Shown: one piece after another, positions 34,460-43,023 of the stretch
Layout: each line of letters begins with the position of its first letter
How positions within the stretch are numbered: the first letter of the stretch is position 1
Source: an uncultured Ruegeria sp.
GTDB taxonomy: Bacteria > Pseudomonadota > Alphaproteobacteria > Rhodobacterales > Rhodobacteraceae
Direction of reading: 5' to 3'
DNA: 64,000 nt
Assembly (NCBI RefSeq): GCF_947497005.1
Contig: NZ_CANMFF010000003.1
Location: 310,001-374,000 of the forward strand
Translations under genes and position numbers: made by a program
The notes under the pieces: model-generated
Database searches by the model: none
Seen by the model: only the letters and a program-made list of their open reading frames with translations
Told to the model about the DNA's origin: nothing

Positions 34460-35194
34460 TTAGGTAACCAATCCACCCGCCAGATAGCGATGCGACGCAT
34501 CGCTTTCGGGGGCATCCAAAACCTGTTTTGCGGCGCCATGTTCCACCACATGTCCGCCCTGCATCATGACCACGTCCGAAGCCAAACGACGAGCCTGACC
34601 GATATCATGTGTGACCATCACAATTCGCACGCCCCGCGACGAGGCGCGCAACACCATTCGTTCGATCACCTGTGTCGCGCCGGGATCAAGGGCGCTGGTC
34701 GGTTCGTCGAGAAACAGTGTTTCGGGTTCCAGTGCCAGCGCCCGCAGGATTGCCAACCGTTGCGCCTCACCCCCCGATAATGACCGTGCAGGTTGTCGGG
34801 CCTTCCCGTCCAGCCCCCCTTCGGTCAGCAATTCAGCGATGCGTGCCCTTCTTGCCGGTCGACCCAAGCCCTGACGCTTGAGAACGAAATCCAGATTTGA
34901 AGCAACAGACCGACGCAGCAGAACCGGTTGCTGAAACACCATGGCCTGGCGGGCTTTCTGCTCTGCGCCAAGTAGCTTTCCATCCTGAATCACCTGCCCC
35001 CGGTCTGGTGAAATCAACCCATGCAAACACCGCAACAGCAGGCTTTTGCCTGCGCCGTTGGGGCCAAGGATCAAGGTTGGTCCCGGACCATCCAGAACCA
35101 GCGAACGGACATCCAGCAACGCCTTTCCCTTGCTGCGGATCTGCAAATCCTCAACCTTCAGGCAACTCACCATATCGCCGAGCAAATCACGCAT
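34460..35194 (-). CDS. tupC: Tungstate ABC transporter ATP-binding protein
   Basis: A 244-residue ABC ATPase with Walker A GPNGAGKS (about 43-50), Q-loop MVFQQPVLLRRSV near 84, signature LSGGEAQRLAILRALALEP near 138 and Walker B TLFLDEPTSALDPG near 159. The start ATG at 35194 has AGAGGGG seven bases upstream and overlaps the tupB stop by 8 bases; another ATG at 35173 is possible. Length and motifs fit the TupC group. It energises import through TupB. Confidence 0.88.
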   Translation of the reverse strand: MRDLLGDMVSCLKVEDLQIRSKGKALLDVRSLVLDGPGPTLILGPNGAGKSLLLRCLHGLISPDRGQVIQDGKLLGAEQKARQAMVFQQPVLLRRSVASNLDFVLKRQGLGRPARRARIAELLTEGGLDGKARQPARSLSGGEAQRLAILRALALEPETLFLDEPTSALDPGATQVIERMVLRASSRGVRIVMVTHDIGQARRLASDVVMMQGGHVVEHGAAKQVLDAPESDASHRYLAGGLVT

Positions 35195-35900
35195 GGCGCA
35201 ACCCCTCTTGCTCAGCCCGCAGGCTTACGGCGCTGACCATTGCATTCACCGCGATGGCAATCCCGATGAGGATCGCTCCCAGCGCCAATGCCAGTGCCAG
35301 ATTTCCTTTCGAGGTTTCCAATGCAATCGTCGTCGTCATGACGCGCGTCACATGGTTGATGTTCCCGCCCACGATGATCACCGCGCCCACCTCGGCAATG
35401 GCGCGTCCGAAACCGGCCAGCAAAGCCGTGACCAAAGCCAGCCGTGCATCCCAAAGCAGCACAGGAACCGATGCCAGCCGCGACACGCCCAGTGATCGCA
35501 ATTGCTCGGAGTATTCTTCAGCCAGCATCTCGACCACCTGTCGCGTCAGCGCCGCAACAATGGGTGTCACCAACACGACCTGTGCAATGATCATGGCCGT
35601 TGGGGTATACAAAAGCTCCAGCACACCCAAGGGGCCAGATCGGGACAGCATCAGATAGACCAGCAGACCCACCACCACGGGTGGGAACCCCATCAGCGCG
35701 TTCATAAGAACGATCAACATCCGTCGCCCCGGAAACCGGGCCACGGCCAAAGCAGCCCCGACCGGCATGCCGATCAGGGCAGAAATCAGCACTGCAAATA
35801 CAGATACTTTCAGGGACAAAAGCACAATCGCCCAAAGCTCTGAGTCTCCTTCAAAGATCAAAGCAACGGCAGCGCTGAATTCTGATGCAAATCCCTGCAT
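35187..35900 (-). CDS. tupB: Tungstate ABC transporter permease
   Basis: A 237-residue integral membrane subunit with five or six helices. The conserved permease loop is EYSEQLRSLGVSR...LLWDARLALVTALLAGFGRAIAEVGAVIIVGGN (about 140-195 overall), close to TupB. I chose the ATG at 35900 because GGAAAG lies just upstream. An ATG at 35921 would add seven residues but lies inside an 18-base palindrome and has no ribosome binding site. First gene of the tup operon. Confidence 0.85.
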   Translation of the reverse strand: MQGFASEFSAAVALIFEGDSELWAIVLLSLKVSVFAVLISALIGMPVGAALAVARFPGRRMLIVLMNALMGFPPVVVGLLVYLMLSRSGPLGVLELLYTPTAMIIAQVVLVTPIVAALTRQVVEMLAEEYSEQLRSLGVSRLASVPVLLWDARLALVTALLAGFGRAIAEVGAVIIVGGNINHVTRVMTTTIALETSKGNLALALALGAILIGIAIAVNAMVSAVSLRAEQEGLRHA

Positions 35901-35917
35901 TTCTTTCCATAGTAACT

Positions 35918-35935
35918 GCATTTCGTACGAAATGC
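35918..35935. promoter_or_regulatory. Perfect 18-base palindrome, candidate operator of the tup operon
   Basis: GCATTTCGTACGAAATGC is a perfect inverted repeat without spacer, 18 bases upstream of the chosen tupB start. A looser ACTCG/CGAGT pair follows at about 35957-35976 in the promoter region. The position suits a repressor site that responds to tungstate or molybdate. It does not resemble the ModE site I know (TATAT-based) and may be the site of the PBP-fused regulator at 32697-33569. Confidence 0.6.
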
Positions 35936-36007
35936 GTTAATTTACAAGTAAATACTACTCGGTTTTTCAATCGAGTACAGACACAAATCCGGCATCTAAA
36001 TGAGAAA

Positions 36008-36029
36008 CGCGGCCCCGATCGGGGCCGCG
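36008..36029 (-). terminator. Terminator of the pyrimidine ABC transporter operon
   Basis: CGCGGCCCCGATCGGGGCCGCG is a perfect self-complementary 22-base hairpin located 29 bases beyond the stop codon of the substrate-binding protein gene. On the minus strand it is followed by TTTCTC. It sits in the gap that also holds the tup promoter. Confidence 0.75.
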
Positions 36030-36057
36030 CTTAAATCACTCGAATTGACGGATAGCG

Positions 36058-37059
36058 TCAGTTCAACGCTGCGTCCGTGATCTGATGCGTCCAGGCACCA
36101 TCGGGTTCTTTGGTGATCGCCGGGTTCTCTGCGGAAACAGCTGACAGCAGTGTTTTTACAGTCTGGTCATAATCGGCAGGATCCAATGCGCCGTCCGATC
36201 CTTCGATCAGCTTTGCCACCTCACCCATCATATAGACCTGATGGTCCAGCTCTTGTGCGCCAGTCTCATCGAATTCCAGCACGATTTCGGCGGCTTCTTC
36301 CTGATTTTCAGCCGCGTATTTCCAACCTTTCATCGAGGCCCGAACAAAACGCTCCATCTTGTCGGCGAATTCTGGATCGCTCAGGTTATCTTCCATGACA
36401 TACAGGCCATCCTCGAGCATCCCGAAGCCCATCTGAAGATAGTTGAACGTCACCAACTCTTCAGGTGTGATACCGGCCTGAAGGATCTGGCGATACTCGT
36501 TGTAGGTCATTGTCGAAATGCAATCCGCTTGCCCCTGGATCAGAGGATCTGCAGAAAACGCCTGCTTCAAAACAGTGACGCCGTTATCATCTGCGCCGTC
36601 CGTTTCAATGCCCAAGGACGCCATCCAGGCGTAGAACGGATATTCATTGCCAAAGAACCAAACACCCATGGTGCGGCCGGGGAAATCCTCGGGTGTTTCG
36701 ACGCCGGTGGATTTCAGGCAGTTGACCTGAAGACCGCCCGTTTTGAACGGTTGTGCGATGTTCACCAGCGGAACGCCGCGCTCGCGCGCAGCCAAACCAG
36801 CGGCCATCCATGTGGTGATGACATCTGCACCGCCACCGGCAATGACCTGTTCCGGTGCAATGTCCGGGCCACCCGGTTTGATTGTGACATCAAGCCCTTC
36901 TTCGTCATAGAAACCCTTTGCTTCGGCTACGAAGTAGCCGGCAAATTGCGCCTGCCCTACCCATTTCAACTGCAACGTCACTTCGTCCGCCGCTAGCGCC
37001 GTGCTGGCTGCCAAACTGAAGGCGGCAACCGCCCCGCTAAGTAGCTTGTTCATCTTCAT
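36058..37059 (-). CDS. ABC transporter substrate-binding protein, NMT1/ThiY-like, pyrimidine cluster
   Basis: A 333-residue periplasmic receptor with a signal peptide (MKMNKLLSGAVAAFSLAAST, cleavage after ALA) and an NMT1/ThiY-like fold. Typical elements are LQLKWVGQAQFAGYFVAEAKGFYDEEGLDVTIKPGG (about 30-66 overall) and a GNEYPFYAWMASLG region near 135. This family binds thiamine precursors, riboflavin or nitrogenous bases. The operon contains dihydropyrimidinase and an amidohydrolase, so uracil, thymine or a hydantoin-like compound is the likely ligand. It is the last gene of the minus-strand transport group, and a strong terminator follows. Confidence 0.85.
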   Translation of the reverse strand: MKMNKLLSGAVAAFSLAASTALAADEVTLQLKWVGQAQFAGYFVAEAKGFYDEEGLDVTIKPGGPDIAPEQVIAGGGADVITTWMAAGLAARERGVPLVNIAQPFKTGGLQVNCLKSTGVETPEDFPGRTMGVWFFGNEYPFYAWMASLGIETDGADDNGVTVLKQAFSADPLIQGQADCISTMTYNEYRQILQAGITPEELVTFNYLQMGFGMLEDGLYVMEDNLSDPEFADKMERFVRASMKGWKYAAENQEEAAEIVLEFDETGAQELDHQVYMMGEVAKLIEGSDGALDPADYDQTVKTLLSAVSAENPAITKEPDGAWTHQITDAALN

Positions 37060-37116
37060 ATCTCCTAGTTGCTTATGGTTGCCCCGTTTTCGAGGTCTGT
37101 TGAGTTATTCATTTTC

Positions 37117-37962
37117 TTATCCGCGTTGTGACGGATGCCAAAACGTCACGACCTTCTCGATACCTGCGACAAGGCCATAAAACGCGGTACCTGCAAGCGC
37201 AGCCACCACGATCTCGGCCCAGACCATATCAAGCGACAGCTGACCGACGCTGGTCGAAATCCGAAAGCCCATCCCAACGATTGGCGAGCCAAAGAACTCT
37301 GCCACAATGGCTCCAATCAAAGCCAATGTCGTCGAAATCTTCAACCCGTTGAAAATGAAAGGCATCGCTGCGGGTAAACGCAGTTTCAGAAAACTCTGCC
37401 AATAGGTTGCACCATACGTTTCCATCAAGTCGCGTTGCATCGCAGTGGCTTCACGCAACCCGGCAACGGTGTTGACCAGCATTGGGAAGAACACCATCAC
37501 GACGACCACCGCCGCTTTGGAATGCCAGTCAAACCCGAACCACATGACTAGAATAGGTGCCGTTCCAACAATGGGCAGAGCCGCCACGAAATTGCCTACA
37601 GGCAAAAGCCCGAGGCGCAGAAAGTCCCACCGATCCACAGCTATTGCTATCAGGAATGCTGCTCCGCATCCGATGACATAACCGCTAAGCGCACCTTTCA
37701 GGATTGTCTGAACAAAATCTGCCCAAAGAATGCCCAAACTATCCGCAAAGCGCAGCGCGATGGCAGAGGGCGCAGGCAGGATAACCAACGGCACCTCAAG
37801 ACCGCGTACAATCAACTCCCAGGCGCCCACGATGGTCAGCCCAAAAATCACCGGAGCGAGGAAACGAACGATCTGGCTATCGGCTTGTGGACCACTGGCC
37901 AGTCGGCTGTTCAGCCACCAGCCAAAAATCCACAAAAGCAATGCAAAGATAACCAACATCAT
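37117..37962 (-). CDS. ABC transporter permease (pyrimidine cluster), second permease
   Basis: A 281-residue membrane protein with about six helices and the conserved permease loop ETYGATYWQSFLKLRLPAAMPFIFNGLKIS (about 170-199 overall), of the SsuC/TauC/ThiX type. The ATG at 37962 overlaps the stop of the other permease (ATGA), so the two are translated together and probably form a heterodimer. It belongs with the ATPase at 39306-40103 and the binding protein at 36058-37059. Confidence 0.86.
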   Translation of the reverse strand: MMLVIFALLLWIFGWWLNSRLASGPQADSQIVRFLAPVIFGLTIVGAWELIVRGLEVPLVILPAPSAIALRFADSLGILWADFVQTILKGALSGYVIGCGAAFLIAIAVDRWDFLRLGLLPVGNFVAALPIVGTAPILVMWFGFDWHSKAAVVVVMVFFPMLVNTVAGLREATAMQRDLMETYGATYWQSFLKLRLPAAMPFIFNGLKISTTLALIGAIVAEFFGSPIVGMGFRISTSVGQLSLDMVWAEIVVAALAGTAFYGLVAGIEKVVTFWHPSQRG

Positions 37963-38876
37963 TGCGCCATCCCCATCCTTTTAAGGACTGTCCGTTCAAT
38001 CACTCCCAGCAACCCAACCAGACAGGCCGCCAAAATGGCCGCTGCAAACAAAGCCGACCAGATCTGAACCGTCTGGCCATAGTAACTGCCTGCCAGCAAG
38101 CGCGCCCCCAGACCAGCAACAGCCCCTGTCGGCAGCTCACCAACAATGGCACCGACCAGAGACGCTGCGATGCCGATTTTCAATGACGTGAACAGGTAAG
38201 GCATCGACGCAGGCAGCCGCAGTTTCCAAAAACCCTGCGACCGGCTGGCACTATAGGTCCGCAGTAAATCCAGCTGCATCGCATCGGGGCTGCGCAATCC
38301 TTTGACCATACCAACGACAACCGGGAAGAAGCTCAGATAAGCCGAGATGATCGCTTTGGGAATGATCCCCTGTACGCCAACCGAATACAGGACGACAATG
38401 ATCATCGGGGCCAATGCGATAATGGGGATTGTCTGGCTTACAATGGCCCATGGCATGACCGATAAATCCATAACCCGGCTATGCACAATCCCAACAGCCA
38501 ACAAGACGCCCAGCCCGGTACCGATCACAAAACCCAGCATTGTCGCGCTAAGTGTGACCCAACCATGATAGATCAGCGATCGTTTTGATGTGATTTTCTT
38601 CTCGACGGTCGTTTCCCACAGTTCAATCACGACCTGATGAGGCGATGGAAGACGGGGTTTCTTCTGTTCCCACGCGGCGGGGATCGCAAACGTGTTGTTC
38701 ACAACCAAGCCGAATTCTCCCATGCCCCTGCGTGCGCTCGTTGTAGGCGGCTCAACCTCGGCGCCGCCGCGTTCAAGTTCACTCAGAACACCTTTGATAT
38801 TCATCGGAACGCAAGCCGCATACCAGATCAGGGCAATCACGGCGACAACAGTAAGTATGGCAATGACCTGTTTCAT
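37959..38876 (-). CDS. ABC transporter permease (pyrimidine cluster), first permease
   Basis: A 305-residue permease with an N-terminal helix (about 3-22), a long periplasmic loop (about 25-75) and a five-helix core with the loop RTYSASRSQGFWKLRLPASMPYLFTSLKIG (about 200-229 overall). I chose the ATG at 38876, which overlaps the GNAT stop codon (ATGA). A GTG three codons earlier is an alternative. Pairing of two non-identical permeases is common in pyrimidine/hydantoin ABC systems. Confidence 0.85.
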   Translation of the reverse strand: MKQVIAILTVVAVIALIWYAACVPMNIKGVLSELERGGAEVEPPTTSARRGMGEFGLVVNNTFAIPAAWEQKKPRLPSPHQVVIELWETTVEKKITSKRSLIYHGWVTLSATMLGFVIGTGLGVLLAVGIVHSRVMDLSVMPWAIVSQTIPIIALAPMIIVVLYSVGVQGIIPKAIISAYLSFFPVVVGMVKGLRSPDAMQLDLLRTYSASRSQGFWKLRLPASMPYLFTSLKIGIAASLVGAIVGELPTGAVAGLGARLLAGSYYGQTVQIWSALFAAAILAACLVGLLGVIERTVLKRMGMAQ

Positions 38877-39316
38877 ACGTGCCACCCCATTCGATAGACG
38901 GGCACAGTGTCAGGGGGTACGGGCGGCTCTTCGGCGGTCACTTCAAACCCTTCCCGGCGATAAAACCGCTGCGCCGCCACGTTGGGTCTGTGTGTTGTCA
39001 GCCAAAGGAACGCCCTGCCTTCTTTAGCTTTGTCAACAAAGCACTTGCCGATGCCTTGCCCTGTCCGGCGACAAAACAAAGCGCCGATTTTCTGCTGCAC
39101 GGGATCAACCGACATATAGCAATCGACCGGATCACCAGCGACCCAGATTTCACGGCTGTCGAATGCGTCGCGGATCAAGACCGACAGTTCTTCCACCTGC
39201 AGTTCATCGGGCATCCATTTTGTTTGCGTAGCCCAGCCATGAATAACTTCAGCACAGGCCGTCACGTCATCTGGCACGGCCCGCCTGATCACAGTGGCGT
39301 TCAGCTCAGTCGTCAT
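38873..39316 (-). CDS. GNAT family N-acetyltransferase inside the ABC operon
   Basis: A 147-residue acetyltransferase-like protein: IRRAVPDDVTACAEVIHGW (about 9-27), a CoA-binding region degraded to RRTGQGIGKCFVDKAKEG (about 82-99), and the GNAT ending NVAAQRFYRREGFEVTAEEPP near 117. The start at 39316 lies inside the end of the ATPase gene (11-base overlap), so it is translationally coupled to transport. Its substrate is unknown. It may acetylate a degradation intermediate, such as an amine, though that is a guess. Confidence 0.8.
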   Translation of the reverse strand: MTTELNATVIRRAVPDDVTACAEVIHGWATQTKWMPDELQVEELSVLIRDAFDSREIWVAGDPVDCYMSVDPVQQKIGALFCRRTGQGIGKCFVDKAKEGRAFLWLTTHRPNVAAQRFYRREGFEVTAEEPPVPPDTVPVYRMGWHV

Positions 39317-40103
39317 AGGAATGCCCCGCGCGCAGCCCATCGCGTACACGATGAGCCACTTCGATGAACTCTGGCGTGTCACGGATATCCAATGGCCGTT
39401 CTTTCGGCAAAGGGCTGTCGATTACATCGGCGATTCGACCCGGCCGAGGGCTCATCACCACAATCTTGGTGCTGAGATACACCGCTTCGGGGATCGAGTG
39501 CGTCACAAAGCCTATCGTCTTCTCTGTCCGTGCCCAAAGCTCCAAAAGCTGCTCGTTCAGGTGGTCGCGCACAATCTCGTCCAACGCGCCAAACGGTTCG
39601 TCCATCAGCAGGATGTCGGCATCGAAGGCCAGCGCCCGTGCGATACTGGCCCGCTGCTGCATCCCGCCCGACAGCTGCCACGGAAACTTCCCGCCAAATC
39701 CTGCAAGATCAACTAGTTCAAGGACGTTCTTTACACGCTCATCCTGCTCGGCAGCCGAGTAGCCCATGATCTCAAGCGGTAGCTTTATGTTTTTGGCAAT
39801 TGTGCGCCAGGGATAAAGTCCTGCCGCCTGAAACACATACCCGTATGCCCGATTTCGCCGCGCTTCATCGGCGGTCATACCATTGACGGTGAGCGACCCG
39901 CCCGTTGGCGTTTCCAGCGCTGCGATACACCGCAGAAAGGTGGTTTTACCGCAGCCCGAGGGGCCGATAAAACTGACGAAATCGCCCTTGTCAATTGTCA
40001 GGTTCACGTCTTTCAGCGCGTGAACTGGCCCATCATTAGTCTGGAATGTCAGGTCCAGATGCCTTGCCTCGATGACGGGCTGGGTCGTGCTTTCAGTGTT
40101 CAT
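39306..40103 (-). CDS. ABC transporter ATP-binding protein (pyrimidine cluster)
   Basis: A 265-residue ATPase of the nitrate/taurine/thiamine-type class: Walker A GPSGCGKT (about 43-50), Q-loop GYVFQAAGLYPWRTI near 91, signature LSGGMQQRASIARALAFD near 142 and Walker B ILLMDEPFGALDE near 163. Together with two permeases and the binding protein it forms a complete importer. It starts 55 bases after the dihydropyrimidinase stop. Confidence 0.9.
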   Translation of the reverse strand: MNTESTTQPVIEARHLDLTFQTNDGPVHALKDVNLTIDKGDFVSFIGPSGCGKTTFLRCIAALETPTGGSLTVNGMTADEARRNRAYGYVFQAAGLYPWRTIAKNIKLPLEIMGYSAAEQDERVKNVLELVDLAGFGGKFPWQLSGGMQQRASIARALAFDADILLMDEPFGALDEIVRDHLNEQLLELWARTEKTIGFVTHSIPEAVYLSTKIVVMSPRPGRIADVIDSPLPKERPLDIRDTPEFIEVAHRVRDGLRAGHSYDD

Positions 40104-40158
40104 TCTATTGCCTTGAAAAGAGTGGTGTCAGGGCCGCCGCGAAAGCAGCCCAAACTGG

Positions 40159-41613
40159 TCAAACACCGGTCACCGGAATACCCGTCCGCTCAACAGGCCT
40201 TGGTGCTGTCAGCTCTTTCCAGGTGCTCAAGGCCTTGTTGACGGTCGTGTTCGCCTCACGCGCCACAAAGTCCCCATGACCTTCCTGCGTGCGGATCTCA
40301 CCATCATGTACCGCAACCTGTCCACGGGTCAGAGTAAAGCGCGGCAGACCTTTAACTTGTTTGCCCTCAAACACGTTATAGTCGATAGAGGATTGCTGGG
40401 ACCCGGCGCTGATCGTTTTGCTTTTCTCAGGGTCCCAAACCACCAGATCAGCATCTGCGCCGATCAAGATTGCGCCCTTTTTCGGATAGCAATTCAATAT
40501 CTTGGCGATGTTTGTTGAAGTGACCGCCACGAATTCATTCGGTGTCAGGCGCCCGGTGCTCACCCCATGTGTCCACAGCATCGGCATCCGGTCTTCCAGT
40601 CCTCCAGTGCCGTTGGGGATCTTTGTAAAATCGCCAACACCATATCGCTTCTGCTCAGTGGTAAAGGCGCAATGATCAGTGGCCACAACGCTCAGAGACC
40701 CCGACTGCAATCCGTTCCAAAGGCTATCCTGATGCTGTTTGTTCCGGAACGGAGGGCTCATGACCCGTCGCGCCGCGTGGTCCCAATCCTGATTTAAGTA
40801 TTCACTTTCATCCAGCGTCAGGTGCTGGATCAGGGGTTCTCCCCACACCCGTTTGCCCTGCATTTTTGCCCGCCGGATGGCTTCATGTGCCTCTTCACAC
40901 GAGGTGTGCACGACGTATAACGGCACGCCAGCCATGTCCGCGATCATGATTGCCCGATTGGTGGCCTCACCTTCAACCTGCGGCGGGCGGGAATAGGCAT
41001 GCGCTTCGGGTCCGGTATTGCCTTCCGCAAGCAACTTAGCGCTCAGCTCTGCCACTACGTCCCCGTTCTCGGCATGCACCATGGCGGTTCCGCCCAGTTC
41101 GGCAAGACGCTTGAACGAGGCGAACAGTTCATCATCATTCACCATCAGCGCGCCTTTATACGCCATGAAATGCTTGAAGGTGTTGATGCCCCGGGTTTCA
41201 ATCACGGTTTTGATGTCGTCGAACACCTGTTCGCCCCACCACGTGACCGCCATATGAAACGAATAGTCACAATTCGCGCGGGTCGATTTGTTGTCCCATC
41301 GCTTCAATGCATCCAGCAGGCTTTCACCGGGGTTGGGAAGCGCAAAATCGACGACCATCGTCGTGCCACCTGCAAGCGCCGCGCGCGTGCCGCTTTCGAA
41401 ATCGTCACTGGAATAAGTGCCCATGAAAGGCATCTCCAGATGGGTGTGCGGATCTATCCCGCCCGGCATCACATAACAGCCGGTCGCGTCCAACTCCTTG
41501 TCACCCCTTAGATCCATCCCGATCTCGGTGATCACGCCACCTTCGACCAATACGTCCGCCTTGTAAGACAAATCCGCGGTGACGACGGTTCCGTTTTTGA
41601 TAACAGTACTCAT
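40159..41613 (-). CDS. Dihydropyrimidinase (D-hydantoinase)
   Basis: Opens the ring of dihydrouracil or dihydrothymine to the N-carbamoyl-beta-amino acid. The 484-residue amidohydrolase starts at the ATG at 41613, which has GAGGGAG upstream. Metal-binding motifs are the HTH in GGIDPHTHLEMPF (about 53-65 overall) and the lysine of FKHFMAYKGALMV (near 150), normally carbamylated to bridge two zinc ions. NCYPKKGAILIGADADLVVWDP near 380 is typical of hydantoinases. It is the second step after PreT/PreA and precedes the amidohydrolase. The reductive pyrimidine context favours dihydropyrimidine as substrate. Confidence 0.9.
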   Translation of the reverse strand: MSTVIKNGTVVTADLSYKADVLVEGGVITEIGMDLRGDKELDATGCYVMPGGIDPHTHLEMPFMGTYSSDDFESGTRAALAGGTTMVVDFALPNPGESLLDALKRWDNKSTRANCDYSFHMAVTWWGEQVFDDIKTVIETRGINTFKHFMAYKGALMVNDDELFASFKRLAELGGTAMVHAENGDVVAELSAKLLAEGNTGPEAHAYSRPPQVEGEATNRAIMIADMAGVPLYVVHTSCEEAHEAIRRAKMQGKRVWGEPLIQHLTLDESEYLNQDWDHAARRVMSPPFRNKQHQDSLWNGLQSGSLSVVATDHCAFTTEQKRYGVGDFTKIPNGTGGLEDRMPMLWTHGVSTGRLTPNEFVAVTSTNIAKILNCYPKKGAILIGADADLVVWDPEKSKTISAGSQQSSIDYNVFEGKQVKGLPRFTLTRGQVAVHDGEIRTQEGHGDFVAREANTTVNKALSTWKELTAPRPVERTGIPVTGV

Positions 41614-41645
41614 TTTAAACTCCCTCATGCGGTCTGCGCCGCTTG

Positions 41646-41706
41646 CTTCATCTGGCCAAAAATACCTCGGGGGAGTCGCCCTCTGGGCGACGGGGGTAGC
41701 GCCCCC
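41646..41706 (+). repeat. Single copy of the composite repeat unit
   Basis: The unit first seen as a head-to-head pair at 5660-5778 occurs here once: CTTCATCTGGCCAAAAATAC, then CTCGGGGGAG, the hairpin CGCCCTCTGGGCG and a terminal GGGGGTAGCGCCCCC. The last base reaches the stop codon of the amidohydrolase gene. It lies between two genes of one operon, so if it acts as terminator or processing site it affects the dihydropyrimidinase level. Confidence 0.8.
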
Positions 41707-42956
41707 TATTCCACGATTTCGGCAGTCTCGACCACGGCATGCAGCAGAACATCCGCCCCGGCTGCCGCCCATTCCTTGCTGATATCTTCAGCCTCGTTAT
41801 GGCTCAGCCCATCGACACAAGGGCACATGACCATCGCGGTCGGTGCCACCCGGTTGATCCAGCAGGCGTCATGCCCTGCGCCCGAGATGATATCGGTGTG
41901 TGAATAGCCCAGCCGCTCGGCCGCGTTGCGCACCGCAGATACACAGCGATCATCGAATTCCACCGGGTCGAACCCACCGACTTTCTCGAATTCGATTTGC
42001 AGGCCCATCTCGTCAACGATATCCTCAGCGGCCACGCGAAGTCGGTTTTCCATGTCGGTGATCACATCCAGATCGGGCGAGCGAAGATCAACCGTAAACA
42101 CCACCTTGCCTGGGATCACATTGCGCGAGTTCGGGAACACATCAATATGGCCTGCCGCCCCAACTGCATGCGGTGCATGGGACCAGGCAATCTCGTCCAC
42201 TTTTTCAAGAATACGTGCCATCGCCAGCCCGGCATTTTTGCGCATTGGCATCGGGGTCGAGCCGGTATGGGCATCCTTGCCCGTTACAGTGATCTGGGTC
42301 CAGCTCAGCCCCTGACCGTGGGTGACGACGCCGATGTCCTTACCCTCAGCCTCCAAAATCGGCCCCTGTTCGATATGCAATTCGAAGAACGCATGCATCT
42401 TGCGCGCACCAACGTCTTCGTCGCCGCGCCAACCGATCCTGTTCAACTCATCCCCGAACTTCTTGCCCTCGGCATCTTCGCGGTTATAGGCCCAGTCCTG
42501 TGCGTGCATCCCTGCAAATACACCCGATGACAGCATTGCCGGTGCGTAACGGGTCCCTTCTTCGTTTGTCCAGTTGGTGGCCACGATGGGATGTTTCGTC
42601 CTGATGCCCAAATCGTTCAGCGTCCGGATCAGCTCCAACCCACCTAATACTCCCAGAACACCGTCATATTTGCCGCCTGTCGGCTGCGTATCCAGATGGG
42701 ACCCTACATAAACAGGCAAGGCGTCTGGGTCGGCGCCTTCACGGCGGGCAAACATGTTGCCCATCTGGTCAAGCCCCATGGTGCACCCCGCTTCCTCGCA
42801 CCATTTCTGGAACAAGGCGCGGCCTTCCCCGTCCTCGTCCGTCAAGGTTTGACGGTTATTTCCGCCTGCAATTCCAGGGCCGATCTTGGCCATCTCCATC
42901 AGGCTGTCCCATAGCCTGTCGCCATTGATCCTGAGATTCTGCGCCGGAGCTGCCAT
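41706..42956 (-). CDS. Zn-dependent M20 amidohydrolase, N-carbamoyl-beta-alanine amidase type
   Basis: Hydrolyses N-carbamoyl-beta-alanine or the methyl derivative to beta-amino acid, CO2 and ammonia, the third step of reductive pyrimidine degradation. The protein of about 416 residues has the M20 metal motifs GSHLDTQPTGGKYDGVLGVLGGLE (about 83-106 overall), TNWTNEEGTRYAP near 127 and a C-terminal GAGHDACW near 380. I use the ATG at 42956, with AGGGA at good distance; an ATG two codons earlier is too close to it. Allantoate amidohydrolase is a homologous alternative, but the neighbours favour beta-ureidopropionase. Confidence 0.86.
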   Translation of the reverse strand: MAAPAQNLRINGDRLWDSLMEMAKIGPGIAGGNNRQTLTDEDGEGRALFQKWCEEAGCTMGLDQMGNMFARREGADPDALPVYVGSHLDTQPTGGKYDGVLGVLGGLELIRTLNDLGIRTKHPIVATNWTNEEGTRYAPAMLSSGVFAGMHAQDWAYNREDAEGKKFGDELNRIGWRGDEDVGARKMHAFFELHIEQGPILEAEGKDIGVVTHGQGLSWTQITVTGKDAHTGSTPMPMRKNAGLAMARILEKVDEIAWSHAPHAVGAAGHIDVFPNSRNVIPGKVVFTVDLRSPDLDVITDMENRLRVAAEDIVDEMGLQIEFEKVGGFDPVEFDDRCVSAVRNAAERLGYSHTDIISGAGHDACWINRVAPTAMVMCPCVDGLSHNEAEDISKEWAAAGADVLLHAVVETAEIVE

Positions 42957-43005
42957 GTTCATCTTCCCTGTCTATTTGCGATTTAGCTCGCTTTTGGTGT
43001 CTTGA

Positions 43006-43023
43006 TTTGACCATCTGGTCAAA
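43006..43023. promoter_or_regulatory. RutR-type operator
   Basis: TTTGACCATCTGGTCAAA is a perfect palindrome apart from the central bases and contains the full TTGACCA-N2-TGGTCAA consensus known for E. coli RutR. It lies 50 bases upstream of the amidohydrolase start and about 105 bases upstream of the divergent rutR-like gene. It most likely mediates pyrimidine-responsive repression of the degradation operon and of the regulator itself. Confidence 0.9.
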
